Shown piece by piece: positions 1 to 7,829 of a stretch of 26,983 bases of DNA (position 1 is its first letter; each line of letters begins with the position of its first letter). A program made the translations under genes and the position numbers. The stretch covers positions 1 to 26,983 of the forward strand of contig JBBIQS010000101.1 of assembly GCA_037442205.1 (NCBI GenBank). Direction: 5' to 3'. The DNA comes from JBBIQS01 sp037442205 (GTDB lineage: Bacteria; Myxococcota; Myxococcia; Myxococcales; UBA5297). The notes under the pieces were generated by a model, which made no database searches, was not told where the DNA came from, and worked only from the letters and a program-made list of their open reading frames with translations.

Positions 1-605
1 GCCAGCGCGTAGATGTCGGTGGTCCCCAGCAGGCCGTACACCAGGCTCAGCCCGAAGAGCATCACCGCCGAGGCCACTCCGCCGTAGATCACATACTTCA
101 GCGCCGCCTCCGCCGAGCGCCGGTCGTGGCGCTTGTAGCCGGCCAGCACGTAGCTCACCAGCGACACCAGCTCCAGCGACAGGTAGACCATCAGCAGGTC
201 GCGCGAGGAGGCCATCAGGTTCAGGCCCAGGCACATCGCCAGCAGCAGCCCCAGGTACTCGCCGAAGCGCTCGGGGGCGATCTCCTTGGACGGCGCGGCG
301 ATGGCGATTCCCAGCGCGGTCGCCCCCAGGAACAGCCACTTGAAGAAGGTGGCCAGCGGGTCGTGGACGATCATCCCGTTGAACAGCGCCTGCGCCGGCT
401 GCTCGGAGAGCAACCAGGTCGCCAGCCCGGCCACGCCCAGGAAGCCGTAGGCCACCGCCATCAGCCCCGCCACCCGCCGCGGGTGCTTCTTGAGCACCAG
501 GTCGGAGATGAAGAGCATCAGGACGCCCACCGTCAGCACCACCTCCGGCCAGAAGTACCGGAGGCTGAGGACGTTGGAGTCGATCTCGGAGAGGTTCAAG
601 TTCAC
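1..605 (-). CDS. nuoN: NADH-quinone oxidoreductase subunit N (3' end cut by window)
   Basis: NuoN is one of the three antiporter-like, proton-pumping membrane subunits of complex I. About 201 N-terminal residues are visible and the C-terminal half lies beyond the left edge. Translation of the reverse strand gives hydrophobic helices and the family-typical segment SLELVSLVSYVLAGYKR, whose Glu lies in the proton path of this subunit family. I chose the GTG at 603-605 because it gives a normal NuoN N-terminus (VNLNLSEIDSNV) and no better in-frame start lies between it and nuoM. The upstream ribosome-binding site is weak. It is the last gene of the nuo operon, 85 bp after nuoM, and that spacer contains a strong hairpin. 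The identity is well supported by position and motif. Confidence 0.93.
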   Translation of the reverse strand, partial: MNLNLSEIDSNVLSLRYFWPEVVLTVGVLMLFISDLVLKKHPRRVAGLMAVAYGFLGVAGLATWLLSEQPAQALFNGMIVHDPLATFFKWLFLGATALGIAIAAPSKEIAPERFGEYLGLLLAMCLGLNLMASSRDLLMVYLSLELVSLVSYVLAGYKRHDRRSAEAALKYVIYGGVASAVMLFGLSLVYGLLGTTDIYAL

Positions 606-651
606 GGACTTACCCTGCCTGACGAAAGTGCTGGCGCTGCGCGAGCCATGC

Positions 652-673
652 GCCGGCCCGTCACCGGGCCGGC
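652..673 (-). other. Perfect hairpin in the nuoM-nuoN spacer
   Basis: GCCGGCCCG at 652-660 and CGGGCCGGC at 665-673 form a perfect 9-bp stem with a TCAC loop. No T-run follows on the minus strand, so this looks more like an mRNA-stabilising or processing element, or a weak attenuator, than a full terminator. Function is inferred. Confidence 0.5.
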
Positions 674-690
674 AACTCCTTCAAGCGCCT

Positions 691-2337
691 CTAGCTTCCG
701 AATCCCGGGATGCGCTCCATCATCTGGACCATGCTCATCACCGAGGGCTTCATCAGGTCGAGGATAAGGTTCGGGTAGAAGCCGAAGACGATGACCAGCG
801 CGCCCAGCGGGTAGAGGGTGAAGCGCTCCCGCCACGACAGGTCCGGCAGGTGCGCGTACTTGTCGTTGAGCTTGCCCAGGAACATCCGCTGCAGCGCCCA
901 CAGGTAGTAGGCGGCGGTGATGATCACGCTGGTGGCCGAGAGCACGGTCAGCAGGGTGAACTTGGGGAAGGCCCCGGAGAAGACCAGGAACTCGCTGACG
1001 AAGCCGGCCAGGCCGGGCAGTCCTAGGCTGGCGAAGAAGGCCAGGCCCATGACCGCGGTGTACTCGGGGACCGACTTGGCCAGGCCGCCGAAGCCGTTGA
1101 TGTCGCGGTGGTGGGCGCGGTCGTAGATCACGCCCACGATGAGGAAGAGCATCGGACTGATCAGGCCGTGGGTCCACATGTTGAGCATCGCGCCGGCGAT
1201 GCCCTGCGGAGTCATCGCCGCCATCCCCAGCAGGCAGAAGCCCATGTGCGAGACCGAGGAGTAGGCGATGAGCTTCTTGAGGTCCTTCTGCGCCAGGCAG
1301 ACGAAGGCGGCGTAGACGATGTTGATCACTCCGAAGATGGCCACCGCGATCGCCATCTCCTTGGTGGTCTGCGGCAGGATGGCCCAGTTGATCCGCAGCA
1401 TGCCGTAGGTGCCCATCTTCAGGAGCACGCCGGCCAGGATCACCGAGATCGGGGTCGGGGCCTCGACGTGGGCGTCGGGCAGCCAGGTGTGGAACGGGAA
1501 CATCGGCACCTTGATCGAGAAGCCGATGAACAGGCCGATCCAGACGATGGTGGCGAAGCCGAAGCCCATGATCGGCGCGGCCTTCATCCAGAAGCCCTGC
1601 CGGCCGAGGTCGGCCAGGTAGGTCAGGTTGAAGGTGTGCTGGGCGAGGGAGCCGTCGGCCAGCTGGAAGCCGGCGGGAGAGCTGCTGGTGTAGTAGAGGG
1701 CGATCACCGCCAGCAGCATCAGCACCGAGCCGGCCAGGGTGTAGAGGAAGAACTTGATCGCCGCGTATTCCTTGCGCGGGCCGCCCCAGATGCCGATCAG
1801 GAAGTACATCGGCAGCAGCATCACCTCCCAGAAGACGTAGAACAGGAAGAAGTCCAGGGAGACGAAGACCCCGTACATGCCGGTCTGCAGGATCAGCAGC
1901 ATCGCCATGTAGCCCGGCACCTTGGTGGTCGAGAAGTGCGGGTGCGGCTCGTGGCCGGGCTCGTGGTGCTCCTTGAAGCCCCACCAGTTCATCGAGGCGA
2001 TGGTGGCCACGAAGCTGATCAGCGCGGTCAGGATCACCAGCGAGATGCTGATCCCGTCGATGCCGACGAAGTACTCGATGTTGAACTGCTTGATCCAGAC
2101 GAAGTGGTGGACGTACTGCATCCCGGCCTGCGAGCCGTCGAAGTCCTTCCACAGCCACAAGCCCAGCGCCAGCTCCACCGCCGAGGCGGCCAGGGCGATG
2201 ACCCGCGCGCCCTGGTTGATGAGCTCGCCGTCGAGCTTCGCGAACTTCTTGGCCGCCAGCAGCAGGCCGATGGCGCCCACCCCGATCATCGGGATGAAGG
2301 TGATCCAGGTCAGCAAGTAGCTCGTCGTCGGTTGCAT
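691..2337 (-). CDS. nuoM: NADH-quinone oxidoreductase subunit M
   Basis: The 548-residue protein is the NuoM antiporter-like subunit of the complex I membrane arm, which carries protons across the membrane. It shows FYVFWEVMLLPMYFLIG, holding the key Glu of the proton channel. It also shows the family signature around KVPMFPFHTWLPDAHVEAP, with its conserved Lys and Pro, followed by TPISVILAGVLLKMG. Many transmembrane helices are evident throughout. The ATG start gives the usual N-terminal first helix. A short hydrophilic stretch rich in His and Pro (EHHEPGHEPHPH) lies near residue 125. It sits 57 bp after nuoL and 85 bp before nuoN, in the same transcript. Length is slightly above the usual 500 or so. 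Identity is secure. Confidence 0.97.
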   Translation of the reverse strand: MQPTTSYLLTWITFIPMIGVGAIGLLLAAKKFAKLDGELINQGARVIALAASAVELALGLWLWKDFDGSQAGMQYVHHFVWIKQFNIEYFVGIDGISISLVILTALISFVATIASMNWWGFKEHHEPGHEPHPHFSTTKVPGYMAMLLILQTGMYGVFVSLDFFLFYVFWEVMLLPMYFLIGIWGGPRKEYAAIKFFLYTLAGSVLMLLAVIALYYTSSSPAGFQLADGSLAQHTFNLTYLADLGRQGFWMKAAPIMGFGFATIVWIGLFIGFSIKVPMFPFHTWLPDAHVEAPTPISVILAGVLLKMGTYGMLRINWAILPQTTKEMAIAVAIFGVINIVYAAFVCLAQKDLKKLIAYSSVSHMGFCLLGMAAMTPQGIAGAMLNMWTHGLISPMLFLIVGVIYDRAHHRDINGFGGLAKSVPEYTAVMGLAFFASLGLPGLAGFVSEFLVFSGAFPKFTLLTVLSATSVIITAAYYLWALQRMFLGKLNDKYAHLPDLSWRERFTLYPLGALVIVFGFYPNLILDLMKPSVMSMVQMMERIPGFGS

Positions 2338-2387
2338 GTCTTCCTCTTGCCCGAAAACTCTCGAAGAAAAGTCGAAGGCCGCTTCGG

Positions 2388-2406
2388 GGCGGGGCTACAG
2401 CCCGCC
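2388..2406 (-). other. GC hairpin across the nuoL stop codon
   Basis: GGCGGG at 2388-2393 pairs with CCCGCC at 2401-2406 around a 7-nt loop that contains the nuoL stop codon. It is one of four GC-rich inverted repeats found in the longer spacers of this operon. The stem is short, so chance occurrence in such GC-rich DNA is possible. Confidence 0.3.
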
Positions 2407-4854
2407 CGCCAGCCAGGACCAGCCGATGAAGGCCAGCAGGCCCACCAGCAGGCCGTACAGGTAGGTCTCGATCCGCCCGGTCTGCAGCCGGCGCATGGCC
2501 CGGCCCTGGGCGATGATGCCGTTGCCCACCAGGTTGACCGCCCCGTCGACCACGTACTTGTCGATGGCCCCGTCGATGCTGGCCAGGGTCCGCCCGATCC
2601 AGGCCACCAGGTGGACGATGCCGTCGATCACGGTCTTGTCGAACCAGGAGTAGGCGTCGGCCATCGCCAGGCAGAAGCGGATGACGGTCGCCTGGTAGAT
2701 CTCGTCGACGTAGTACTTGTTGTAGACAACCTTGTGCAGGCCGGGGAACTTGGCGAGCAGGGTCGCCGGGACGGTGCTCTTGGCGTCCTTGTAGAAGGTG
2801 CGGGCGATGAACCAGCCGCCCAGGGCCACCACCACCGAGGCGGCGATCAGAGTCCATTCCCAGGCGCTGCCCGGAGTGGCCTGGCGGGCGGCGGTGGTCA
2901 TGGCCCCGGGGAGCACCGGCGCCAGCCAGCGCTCGAGGACCGGCTCGGTCAGGGCCTCGATGTGCAGCAGGTGGCCCAGCGGCGCCCAGAAGCCCAGAGC
3001 GATGGTGGCGAAGCTGCCCACCGACAGGGCCGCCAGCACGTAGGTCATCGACTTGGGGGCGTCCATCGGCGGCCCGCCGTGGTGGGCGTGGGCGTCGGCG
3101 GCGTCGTCGGCCTTGCCGTGGCCGTGCGCGTCGTGGCCGTGGGCGTCGTGCAGGTCCAGCGCGGCCTTGGCCGAGGCCTGGACGTCCTGAGCGAAGGTGG
3201 CGGCGTGGGCCGCGCCCACCGAGTGAGTCACCGCGCCGTTCGCCGGAGCGGCGTGATCGTCATGCCCGTGGCCATGGCCGCCATGGCCCGTATCCCCGCG
3301 ATACTCGCCGGTGAAGGTCATGTAGTAGCTGCGCCACATGTAGAAGGCGGTGCCGGCGGCGGCGATCCAGCCGGTGGCCCAGATGATCCAGCCGGGGATC
3401 AAGAGATTCCCGCCGGCGCGGAAGGCGTTCCAGAGGATCTCGTCCTTGGAGAAGAAGCCGTTGCCCAGGAAGAACACCGGCGCCGCGGTGATGCAGATGC
3501 AGGCGTAGAGGTAGGTCTTCTCGGTGATCGGCAGGATCTTCTTGAGCCCGCCCATCTTCCGCATGTCCTGCTCGTGGTGGCAGCCGTAGATCACCGCGCC
3601 CGAGCCGAGGAACAGGGTGGCCTTGAAGAAGGCGTGCGTCAGCAGGTGGTAGATGCCGGTCCAGTAGGCGCCGACGCCGACGCCGATGAACATGAAGCCC
3701 AGCTGGCTGACGGTGGAGTAGGCCAGCACCTTCTTGATGTCGTTCTGGACGAAGCCGATGGTGGCCGCGAACAGCGCGGTGGCCGCCGCTACCACCGCCA
3801 CCACCGTCATCGCCTCCGGCGACAGCGCGAAGAGGAAGTTCAGCCGGCCGATCATGTACACGCCGGCGGTGACCATGGTCGCGGCGTGGATCAGCGCCGA
3901 GACCGGAGTCGGGCCGGCCATCGCGTCGGGCAGCCAGACGTAGAGCGGCAGCTGCGCCGACTTGCCGGTGGCGCCGACGAAGAAGCCCAGGCACACCGCC
4001 ATCAGCAGCGGCATTCCCCAGATCCTCAGGCCGGCCATCGCCTCCCCCACCCCGCCGAACACGAACTGGTCGCGCAGCTCGTGGAAGACGATGGTCGGGT
4101 GGGCGCCCGGCACCTGGCCCCAGGTCCCGGACAGCGCCCAGAACAGGATGAACAACCCGACGATGAACCCGAAGTCGCCGACCCGGTTGACCACGAAGGC
4201 CTTCATGCCGGCCTTGGCCTTCTCCACGTCGGTGTACCAGAAGCTGATCAGCAGGTAGCTGGCCAGGCCCACGCCTTCCCAGCCGAAGAACATCACGCCG
4301 AAGTTGTCGCCCATCACCAGCAGCAGCATCGCGAACACGAACAGGTTCAGGTACGCGAAGAAGCGCCAGTAGCTGGGGTCGTCGGCCATGTAGCCGACCG
4401 AGTAGACGTGGATCAGGGTGCCGATGGTGGTGATGATCAGCACCATCATCATCGACAGCGGGTCGAGGGCGAAGGCCAGGTCGAGCTTGAAGCCGTTGCC
4501 GGTGTCGAGCAGGTTCCACAGGGTCTGGCTGAGCAGCCGGTGCTCGACCGGCTGGCCGATCATGTCCACGGCGCAGTAGACCGCGATCAGCCAGGCGCCG
4601 AGCATGGCGCCGATGGCGAGGCCGCTGTTGACCTTCTTGCCCAGGCTGCGCTGGATGCGCACCCCGAACAGCGCGTTGATGACGAAGCCGAAGGCGGGCA
4701 GCGCCGGGATCAGCCACAGCAACGAGCGCAGCTGCGGGAGCATCTGCACCGGGCCCTCGTGGCCGCCCCCGTGGGAAGCGGCGGCCTCGACGCCCTCGGC
4801 GGCGTGACCCGCGCTGGCGACGATCAGCTGGGCGATGTCATGAAGCAGGTTCAT
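2395..4854 (-). CDS. nuoL: NADH-quinone oxidoreductase subunit L with His-rich insert
   Basis: NuoL is the distal antiporter-like subunit of complex I and carries the long lateral helix. Motifs include GWEGVGLASYLLISFWY (conserved Glu), GKSAQLPLYVWLPDAMAGP (conserved Lys and broken helix) and TPVSALIHAATMVTAGVY. At 819 residues it is much longer than the usual 610-660. The excess lies at about residues 518-603, a hydrophilic segment packed with His, Asp, Gly and Ala (HGHGHDDH, DAHGHDAHGHG, DAHAHH) between transmembrane helices. The remaining C-terminal part still contains the segment resembling the lateral helix and anchor. The gene lies between nuoK (57 bp upstream) and nuoM (57 bp downstream). 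The ribosome-binding site before the ATG is weak. Identity is secure; what the His-rich loop does is unknown. Confidence 0.97.
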   Translation of the reverse strand: MNLLHDIAQLIVASAGHAAEGVEAAASHGGGHEGPVQMLPQLRSLLWLIPALPAFGFVINALFGVRIQRSLGKKVNSGLAIGAMLGAWLIAVYCAVDMIGQPVEHRLLSQTLWNLLDTGNGFKLDLAFALDPLSMMMVLIITTIGTLIHVYSVGYMADDPSYWRFFAYLNLFVFAMLLLVMGDNFGVMFFGWEGVGLASYLLISFWYTDVEKAKAGMKAFVVNRVGDFGFIVGLFILFWALSGTWGQVPGAHPTIVFHELRDQFVFGGVGEAMAGLRIWGMPLLMAVCLGFFVGATGKSAQLPLYVWLPDAMAGPTPVSALIHAATMVTAGVYMIGRLNFLFALSPEAMTVVAVVAAATALFAATIGFVQNDIKKVLAYSTVSQLGFMFIGVGVGAYWTGIYHLLTHAFFKATLFLGSGAVIYGCHHEQDMRKMGGLKKILPITEKTYLYACICITAAPVFFLGNGFFSKDEILWNAFRAGGNLLIPGWIIWATGWIAAAGTAFYMWRSYYMTFTGEYRGDTGHGGHGHGHDDHAAPANGAVTHSVGAAHAATFAQDVQASAKAALDLHDAHGHDAHGHGKADDAADAHAHHGGPPMDAPKSMTYVLAALSVGSFATIALGFWAPLGHLLHIEALTEPVLERWLAPVLPGAMTTAARQATPGSAWEWTLIAASVVVALGGWFIARTFYKDAKSTVPATLLAKFPGLHKVVYNKYYVDEIYQATVIRFCLAMADAYSWFDKTVIDGIVHLVAWIGRTLASIDGAIDKYVVDGAVNLVGNGIIAQGRAMRRLQTGRIETYLYGLLVGLLAFIGWSWLAGGL

Positions 4855-4872
4855 GTCGGTCTCTTCTGCCAG

Positions 4873-4896
4873 TCAGGCCGGGCAAGTCGGGCCTGA
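4873..4896 (-). other. Hairpin in the nuoK-nuoL spacer
   Basis: TCAGGCC at 4873-4879 and GGCCTGA at 4890-4896 form a perfect 7-bp stem with a 10-nt loop, directly after nuoK on the minus strand. No clear U-tract follows, so transcript processing or stability is a more likely role than termination. This is inference. Confidence 0.42.
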
Positions 4897-4911
4897 GCTC
4901 GAAAAGTTCTC

Positions 4912-5220
4912 TCAGTCGCGCAGGGTGTCGGCTTCGCTGGCGTCGATGGTGCGCATGTTCTGGTAGATGCCCAGGATGATCGCCAACCCCACCGCCGCCT
5001 CGGCGGCGGCGAGGACGATCACGAAGGCGGCGAAGATCTGGCCGCTGAGCACGCCGCCCAGGTAGTGGTTGAAGGCCACGAAGTTGACGTTGGCCCCGTT
5101 GAGGATCAGCTCGACGCCCATCAGGATGCCGATGGCGTTCTTGCGGGTGATCACGCAGAACATCCCCAGCGAGAACAGGATCGCGGCGACCGCCAAGTAG
5201 TGGATCAGGCCGATTTGCAT
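4912..5220 (-). CDS. nuoK: NADH-quinone oxidoreductase subunit K
   Basis: This is a small membrane subunit of complex I, homologous to MrpC and related to antiporter components. The ATG at 5218-5220 gives a 102-residue protein (MQIGLIHYLAVAA), the normal NuoK length. A longer open frame upstream would add a Trp/Arg/Ser-rich stretch that overlaps nuoJ, so it was rejected. GGAG lies a few bases upstream as a ribosome-binding site. Three transmembrane helices are visible. The two membrane glutamates essential in the family are present: Glu37 in MGVELILNGANVN and Glu74 in AAAEAAVGLAIIL. It starts 16 bp after nuoJ and ends 57 bp before nuoL. Confidence 0.96.
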   Translation of the reverse strand: MQIGLIHYLAVAAILFSLGMFCVITRKNAIGILMGVELILNGANVNFVAFNHYLGGVLSGQIFAAFVIVLAAAEAAVGLAIILGIYQNMRTIDASEADTLRD

Positions 5221-5236
5221 GGTTCGCTCCAAGCCG

Positions 5237-5857
5237 CTACTCGGGCTTGATCTCCTTGCGGGCGACGACCACCGCTCCCACCAGAGTGGCCAACAAAACC
5301 ACCGAGGCAATCTCGAACGGCAGCAGGTAGCGGGTCAGGAACAGCTCGCCCAGCGCCGCCGCGGTCGGCTGGTGGCTCAGCGGCTGCGCTCCGGTCCGCC
5401 AGGGGGTCATCCAGGCGATGAAGAGCATCAGCCCAGTGGTGACCACGGTGGCCAGGGTCGCCGGGAAGACTCCCACCGCCTCGTTGGAGATGCGCACGTC
5501 GCCGATCCGGCTGGTGAGCATCACCGCGAACAGGATCAGCACCAGCACCCCGCCGACGTAGATCAACACCTGGGCCACCGCCAGGAAGTCGGCCGAGAGG
5601 AAGACGTACAGCCCGGCCACGCCGAGGAAGGTCCCCAGCAGCGAGAACGAGGAGTAGAGGATGTTGCGGCTGAAGGCGACGCCGGCCGCCGAGACCACGC
5701 TCAATCCGGCCAGCGCCCAGAAGGCCACCGCTCCGGCCATGCCGGCCGAGTTGGTCTCCCAGCCCTCTTCGGCGAGGGCCAGCCCTGGAATCAGCAGCGC
5801 CGCCAGCGCGGCGAGCGCGCCCAGTGCGCGCCAGGAGGCAAAGTCGAATCGCTTCAT
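5237..5857 (-). CDS. nuoJ: NADH-quinone oxidoreductase subunit J
   Basis: The 206-residue NuoJ is a membrane subunit whose third helix belongs to the E-channel of complex I. The core NuoJ region is clear (FSRNILYSSFSLLGTFLGVAG, then VLIYVGGVLVLILFAVML). The ATG at 5855-5857 overlaps the nuoI stop by 4 bp (ATGA), which implies translational coupling and fixes the start. This start adds about 35 residues before the usual first helix: a Lys/Arg N-terminus, a hydrophobic run and ALAEEGWE, which looks like a cleavable signal peptide. Whether it is cut is unknown. nuoK follows after 16 bp. Identity is firm. Confidence 0.96.
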   Translation of the reverse strand: MKRFDFASWRALGALAALAALLIPGLALAEEGWETNSAGMAGAVAFWALAGLSVVSAAGVAFSRNILYSSFSLLGTFLGVAGLYVFLSADFLAVAQVLIYVGGVLVLILFAVMLTSRIGDVRISNEAVGVFPATLATVVTTGLMLFIAWMTPWRTGAQPLSHQPTAAALGELFLTRYLLPFEIASVVLLATLVGAVVVARKEIKPE

Positions 5858-6468
5858 TGGGCCTTCTCCTCGGCCTTGGCCGGGGCCGCGGCGACTGCCG
5901 GCGCCGGCTCCTCGGGGATGAACGGCGGAGGCGGGGCGTCCCAGGCGCGCATCTGCTGCTGGACGATCTCGCCCAGCATCCGGCGCGGGTAGCTCTCCGC
6001 TCCCTTGGGCAGCTTGTAGGCGGTGACCGGCTTGGTCGGGTCGACGAAGCGGAAGGTGAGGTTGGCGATGTTGACCATCGTCCCCTCGAACTCCCGGGTG
6101 TGCTGCAGCGCGCCGGTCGGGCACTGCTCGACGCACAGCCCGCAGTACATGCACTTGGCGGCGTCGATGTCGAAGCGGGTCATGATCCGCTGCTTCGGGT
6201 TGGCCGGGTCCTTCTCGATCTCGATGGCGATGCAGGCGATGGGGCAGGCTCGCTCGCAGGCCTGGCACAGGGTGCAGATCGCCGAGTCCATCTCCAGGAA
6301 GCCGCGGTAGCGCGGCGGCAAGGTGTCGCGCACCGGCACGTCGACGCGGTCGGGGTACTGCACCGTCATCGGCCGGCGGAACATGTGCGACAGCGTGATC
6401 GACATGCCGTGCCAGAAGCTGGTCACGGTGTCCCTGATGTTCTGGACGTATTCCTGCGTCGCCGACAT
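5854..6468 (-). CDS. nuoI: NADH-quinone oxidoreductase subunit I (two 4Fe-4S clusters)
   Basis: NuoI carries the N6a and N6b iron-sulfur clusters that pass electrons towards NuoB in the hydrophilic arm of complex I. Two full ferredoxin motifs are visible: Cys65, 68, 71 and 75 (CTLCQACERACP) and Cys106, 109, 112 and 116 (CMYCGLCVEQCP). The protein has 204 residues. The last roughly 35 residues are Pro, Ala and Glu rich (PPPPFIPEEPAPAV...), an added tail that resembles the one on NuoC. It follows nuoH after 76 bp, a gap holding an inverted repeat, and overlaps nuoJ by 4 bp. All cluster ligands are intact, so the subunit should be functional. Confidence 0.97.
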   Translation of the reverse strand: MSATQEYVQNIRDTVTSFWHGMSITLSHMFRRPMTVQYPDRVDVPVRDTLPPRYRGFLEMDSAICTLCQACERACPIACIAIEIEKDPANPKQRIMTRFDIDAAKCMYCGLCVEQCPTGALQHTREFEGTMVNIANLTFRFVDPTKPVTAYKLPKGAESYPRRMLGEIVQQQMRAWDAPPPPFIPEEPAPAVAAAPAKAEEKAQ

Positions 6469-6485
6469 CCGCTGCTCCGTTGTTG

Positions 6486-6511
6486 GGCCGCCGCTGAATC
6501 CGAGGGCGGCC
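6486..6511 (-). other. Inverted repeat in the nuoH-nuoI spacer
   Basis: GGCCGCC at 6486-6492 and GGCGGCC at 6505-6511 form a perfect 7-bp stem with a 12-nt loop, about 30 bp after the nuoH stop and 18 bp before the nuoI start. A T-run precedes rather than follows the stem on the minus strand, so it is not a standard terminator. Confidence 0.4.
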
Positions 6512-6544
6512 TCGCGCTGCCGAAAAATGCCTTCGCCTACCCTG

Positions 6545-7807
6545 CTACCAGTTGCTCAGGTCCACCCGGTCGCCCATCAGCCGGATGTTCTTGAAGGTCT
6601 GCTTGAAGAAGAGGACCGCCGGGAGCAGGCCGGCCATCGCGAAGAAGACGATGTGCAGCAGGCTCAGCACCAGCGGCGAGGCCCAGGCCATCAGCAGTTC
6701 GTTGGCCGCGGTCAGCACCACCAGCACCATCGAGATCGGCACCAGGTACTTCCAGCAGATGTTCATCATCTGGTCGACGCGGATGCGCGGCAGGGTCCAG
6801 CGAATCCACATCACCACCAGCGACATGAGCAGCGTCTTGAGGACGAAGATGCCGCCGGAGATCAGGCTGTAGCCGTACCAAGGGGACGCGGCGATCTGTG
6901 CGTGGGACACGCCGGGGATCTCCCAGCCGCCGAGGAAGAGAATCACCGCAAGGGCGCTCATCACCCAGATGTTGCCGAACTCCACCAGGGTGAAGACGGC
7001 GAAGCGCATCCCGGAGTACTCGGTGAAAAAGCCGGCCACGAGCTCGCTCTCGGCTTCGGGCAGGTCGAACGGGGTGCGGTTGCCCTCGGCCAGCGAGGCG
7101 ATGAAGAAGATGAAGAAGGCCACGAAGGCCATCGGGTTGGCGAAGGCGGTCCAGTTCCAGAACCAGCCGCCGACCTGCCACCAGGCGCCGTCCTGCGGAC
7201 CGCCCTGGAACTGGATTAGCCCTTGGGTGGACAGGGTGCCGGCCATCATCACCGGGACCAAGAGCGACAGGCCGGCCGGGATCTCGTAGCTGACCACCTG
7301 CGCCGCCGAGCGGATGCCGCCGAACAGCGCCCACTTGCTGTTCGAGGCCCAGCCGCTCATCAGCACCCCCACCACCACCAGTGCGGTGATGGCCAGGATG
7401 TAGAAGATGCCGACGTTGAGGTCGGCGGCCACGAAGCTGGCGCTGAACGGCAGCGCCACGAAGGTCATCACGAAGCCCAGGAAGACGAAGTACGGGGCGA
7501 TCTTGAAGAGGATCGGGTCGGCGTCCTTGGGGGTCAGGTCTTCCTTGAGCAGCAGCTTGACCGCGTCGACGATCCACTGCAGGAAGCCGGCGGGGCCGAC
7601 GCGGTTGGGCCCGATGCGGCTCTGGATGCGGCCGGCCATGCGCCGCTCGGTCCAGGTGTAGATGCCGCTGATCACCGCGCCGAAGGTCCCGGCCAGGAAC
7701 GCCAGAGTCACCATCCACACCACCTGCACCAGCCAGGTGTATTCGTAGGTGGCCGGGTTCTCGTGCATCAGGCCGCGGACCAAGGTCTCGTTGACGAAGG
7801 ATTCCAT
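6545..7807 (-). CDS. nuoH: NADH-quinone oxidoreductase subunit H
   Basis: NuoH links the hydrophilic and membrane arms of complex I and forms part of the quinone chamber. Typical motifs are present: ERRMAGRIQSRIGPNRVGP, then VDAVKLLLKEDLTP, and EAESELVAGFFTEYSGMRFA in the acidic loop region. At 420 residues it exceeds the usual 320-340. Part of the excess is an insert near TQGLIQFQGGPQDGAWWQ. The rest is an extra hydrophobic C-terminal stretch (LLHIVFFAMAGLLPAVLFF) that would be an additional membrane helix. It begins 22 bp after nuoD, exactly where nuoE, F and G sit in 14-gene operons. Identity is secure. Confidence 0.97.
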   Translation of the reverse strand: MESFVNETLVRGLMHENPATYEYTWLVQVVWMVTLAFLAGTFGAVISGIYTWTERRMAGRIQSRIGPNRVGPAGFLQWIVDAVKLLLKEDLTPKDADPILFKIAPYFVFLGFVMTFVALPFSASFVAADLNVGIFYILAITALVVVGVLMSGWASNSKWALFGGIRSAAQVVSYEIPAGLSLLVPVMMAGTLSTQGLIQFQGGPQDGAWWQVGGWFWNWTAFANPMAFVAFFIFFIASLAEGNRTPFDLPEAESELVAGFFTEYSGMRFAVFTLVEFGNIWVMSALAVILFLGGWEIPGVSHAQIAASPWYGYSLISGGIFVLKTLLMSLVVMWIRWTLPRIRVDQMMNICWKYLVPISMVLVVLTAANELLMAWASPLVLSLLHIVFFAMAGLLPAVLFFKQTFKNIRLMGDRVDLSNW

Positions 7808-7829
7808 CGATTAGCTCCGACCGTCGCTG

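Noticed and set aside
602..2857. Long minus-strand frame overlapping nuoM in another register
   Set aside because: It is an Arg/Pro/Gly-rich out-of-frame reading of nuoM and nuoL, whose correct frames carry all the conserved motifs.
1108..4896. Plus-strand open frame of 1262 codons opposite nuoL and nuoM
   Set aside because: It is antisense to two certain complex I genes. Its protein is a His/Gln/Arg/Gly/Asp-rich mix with no motif, as expected from the reverse frame of GC-rich coding DNA.
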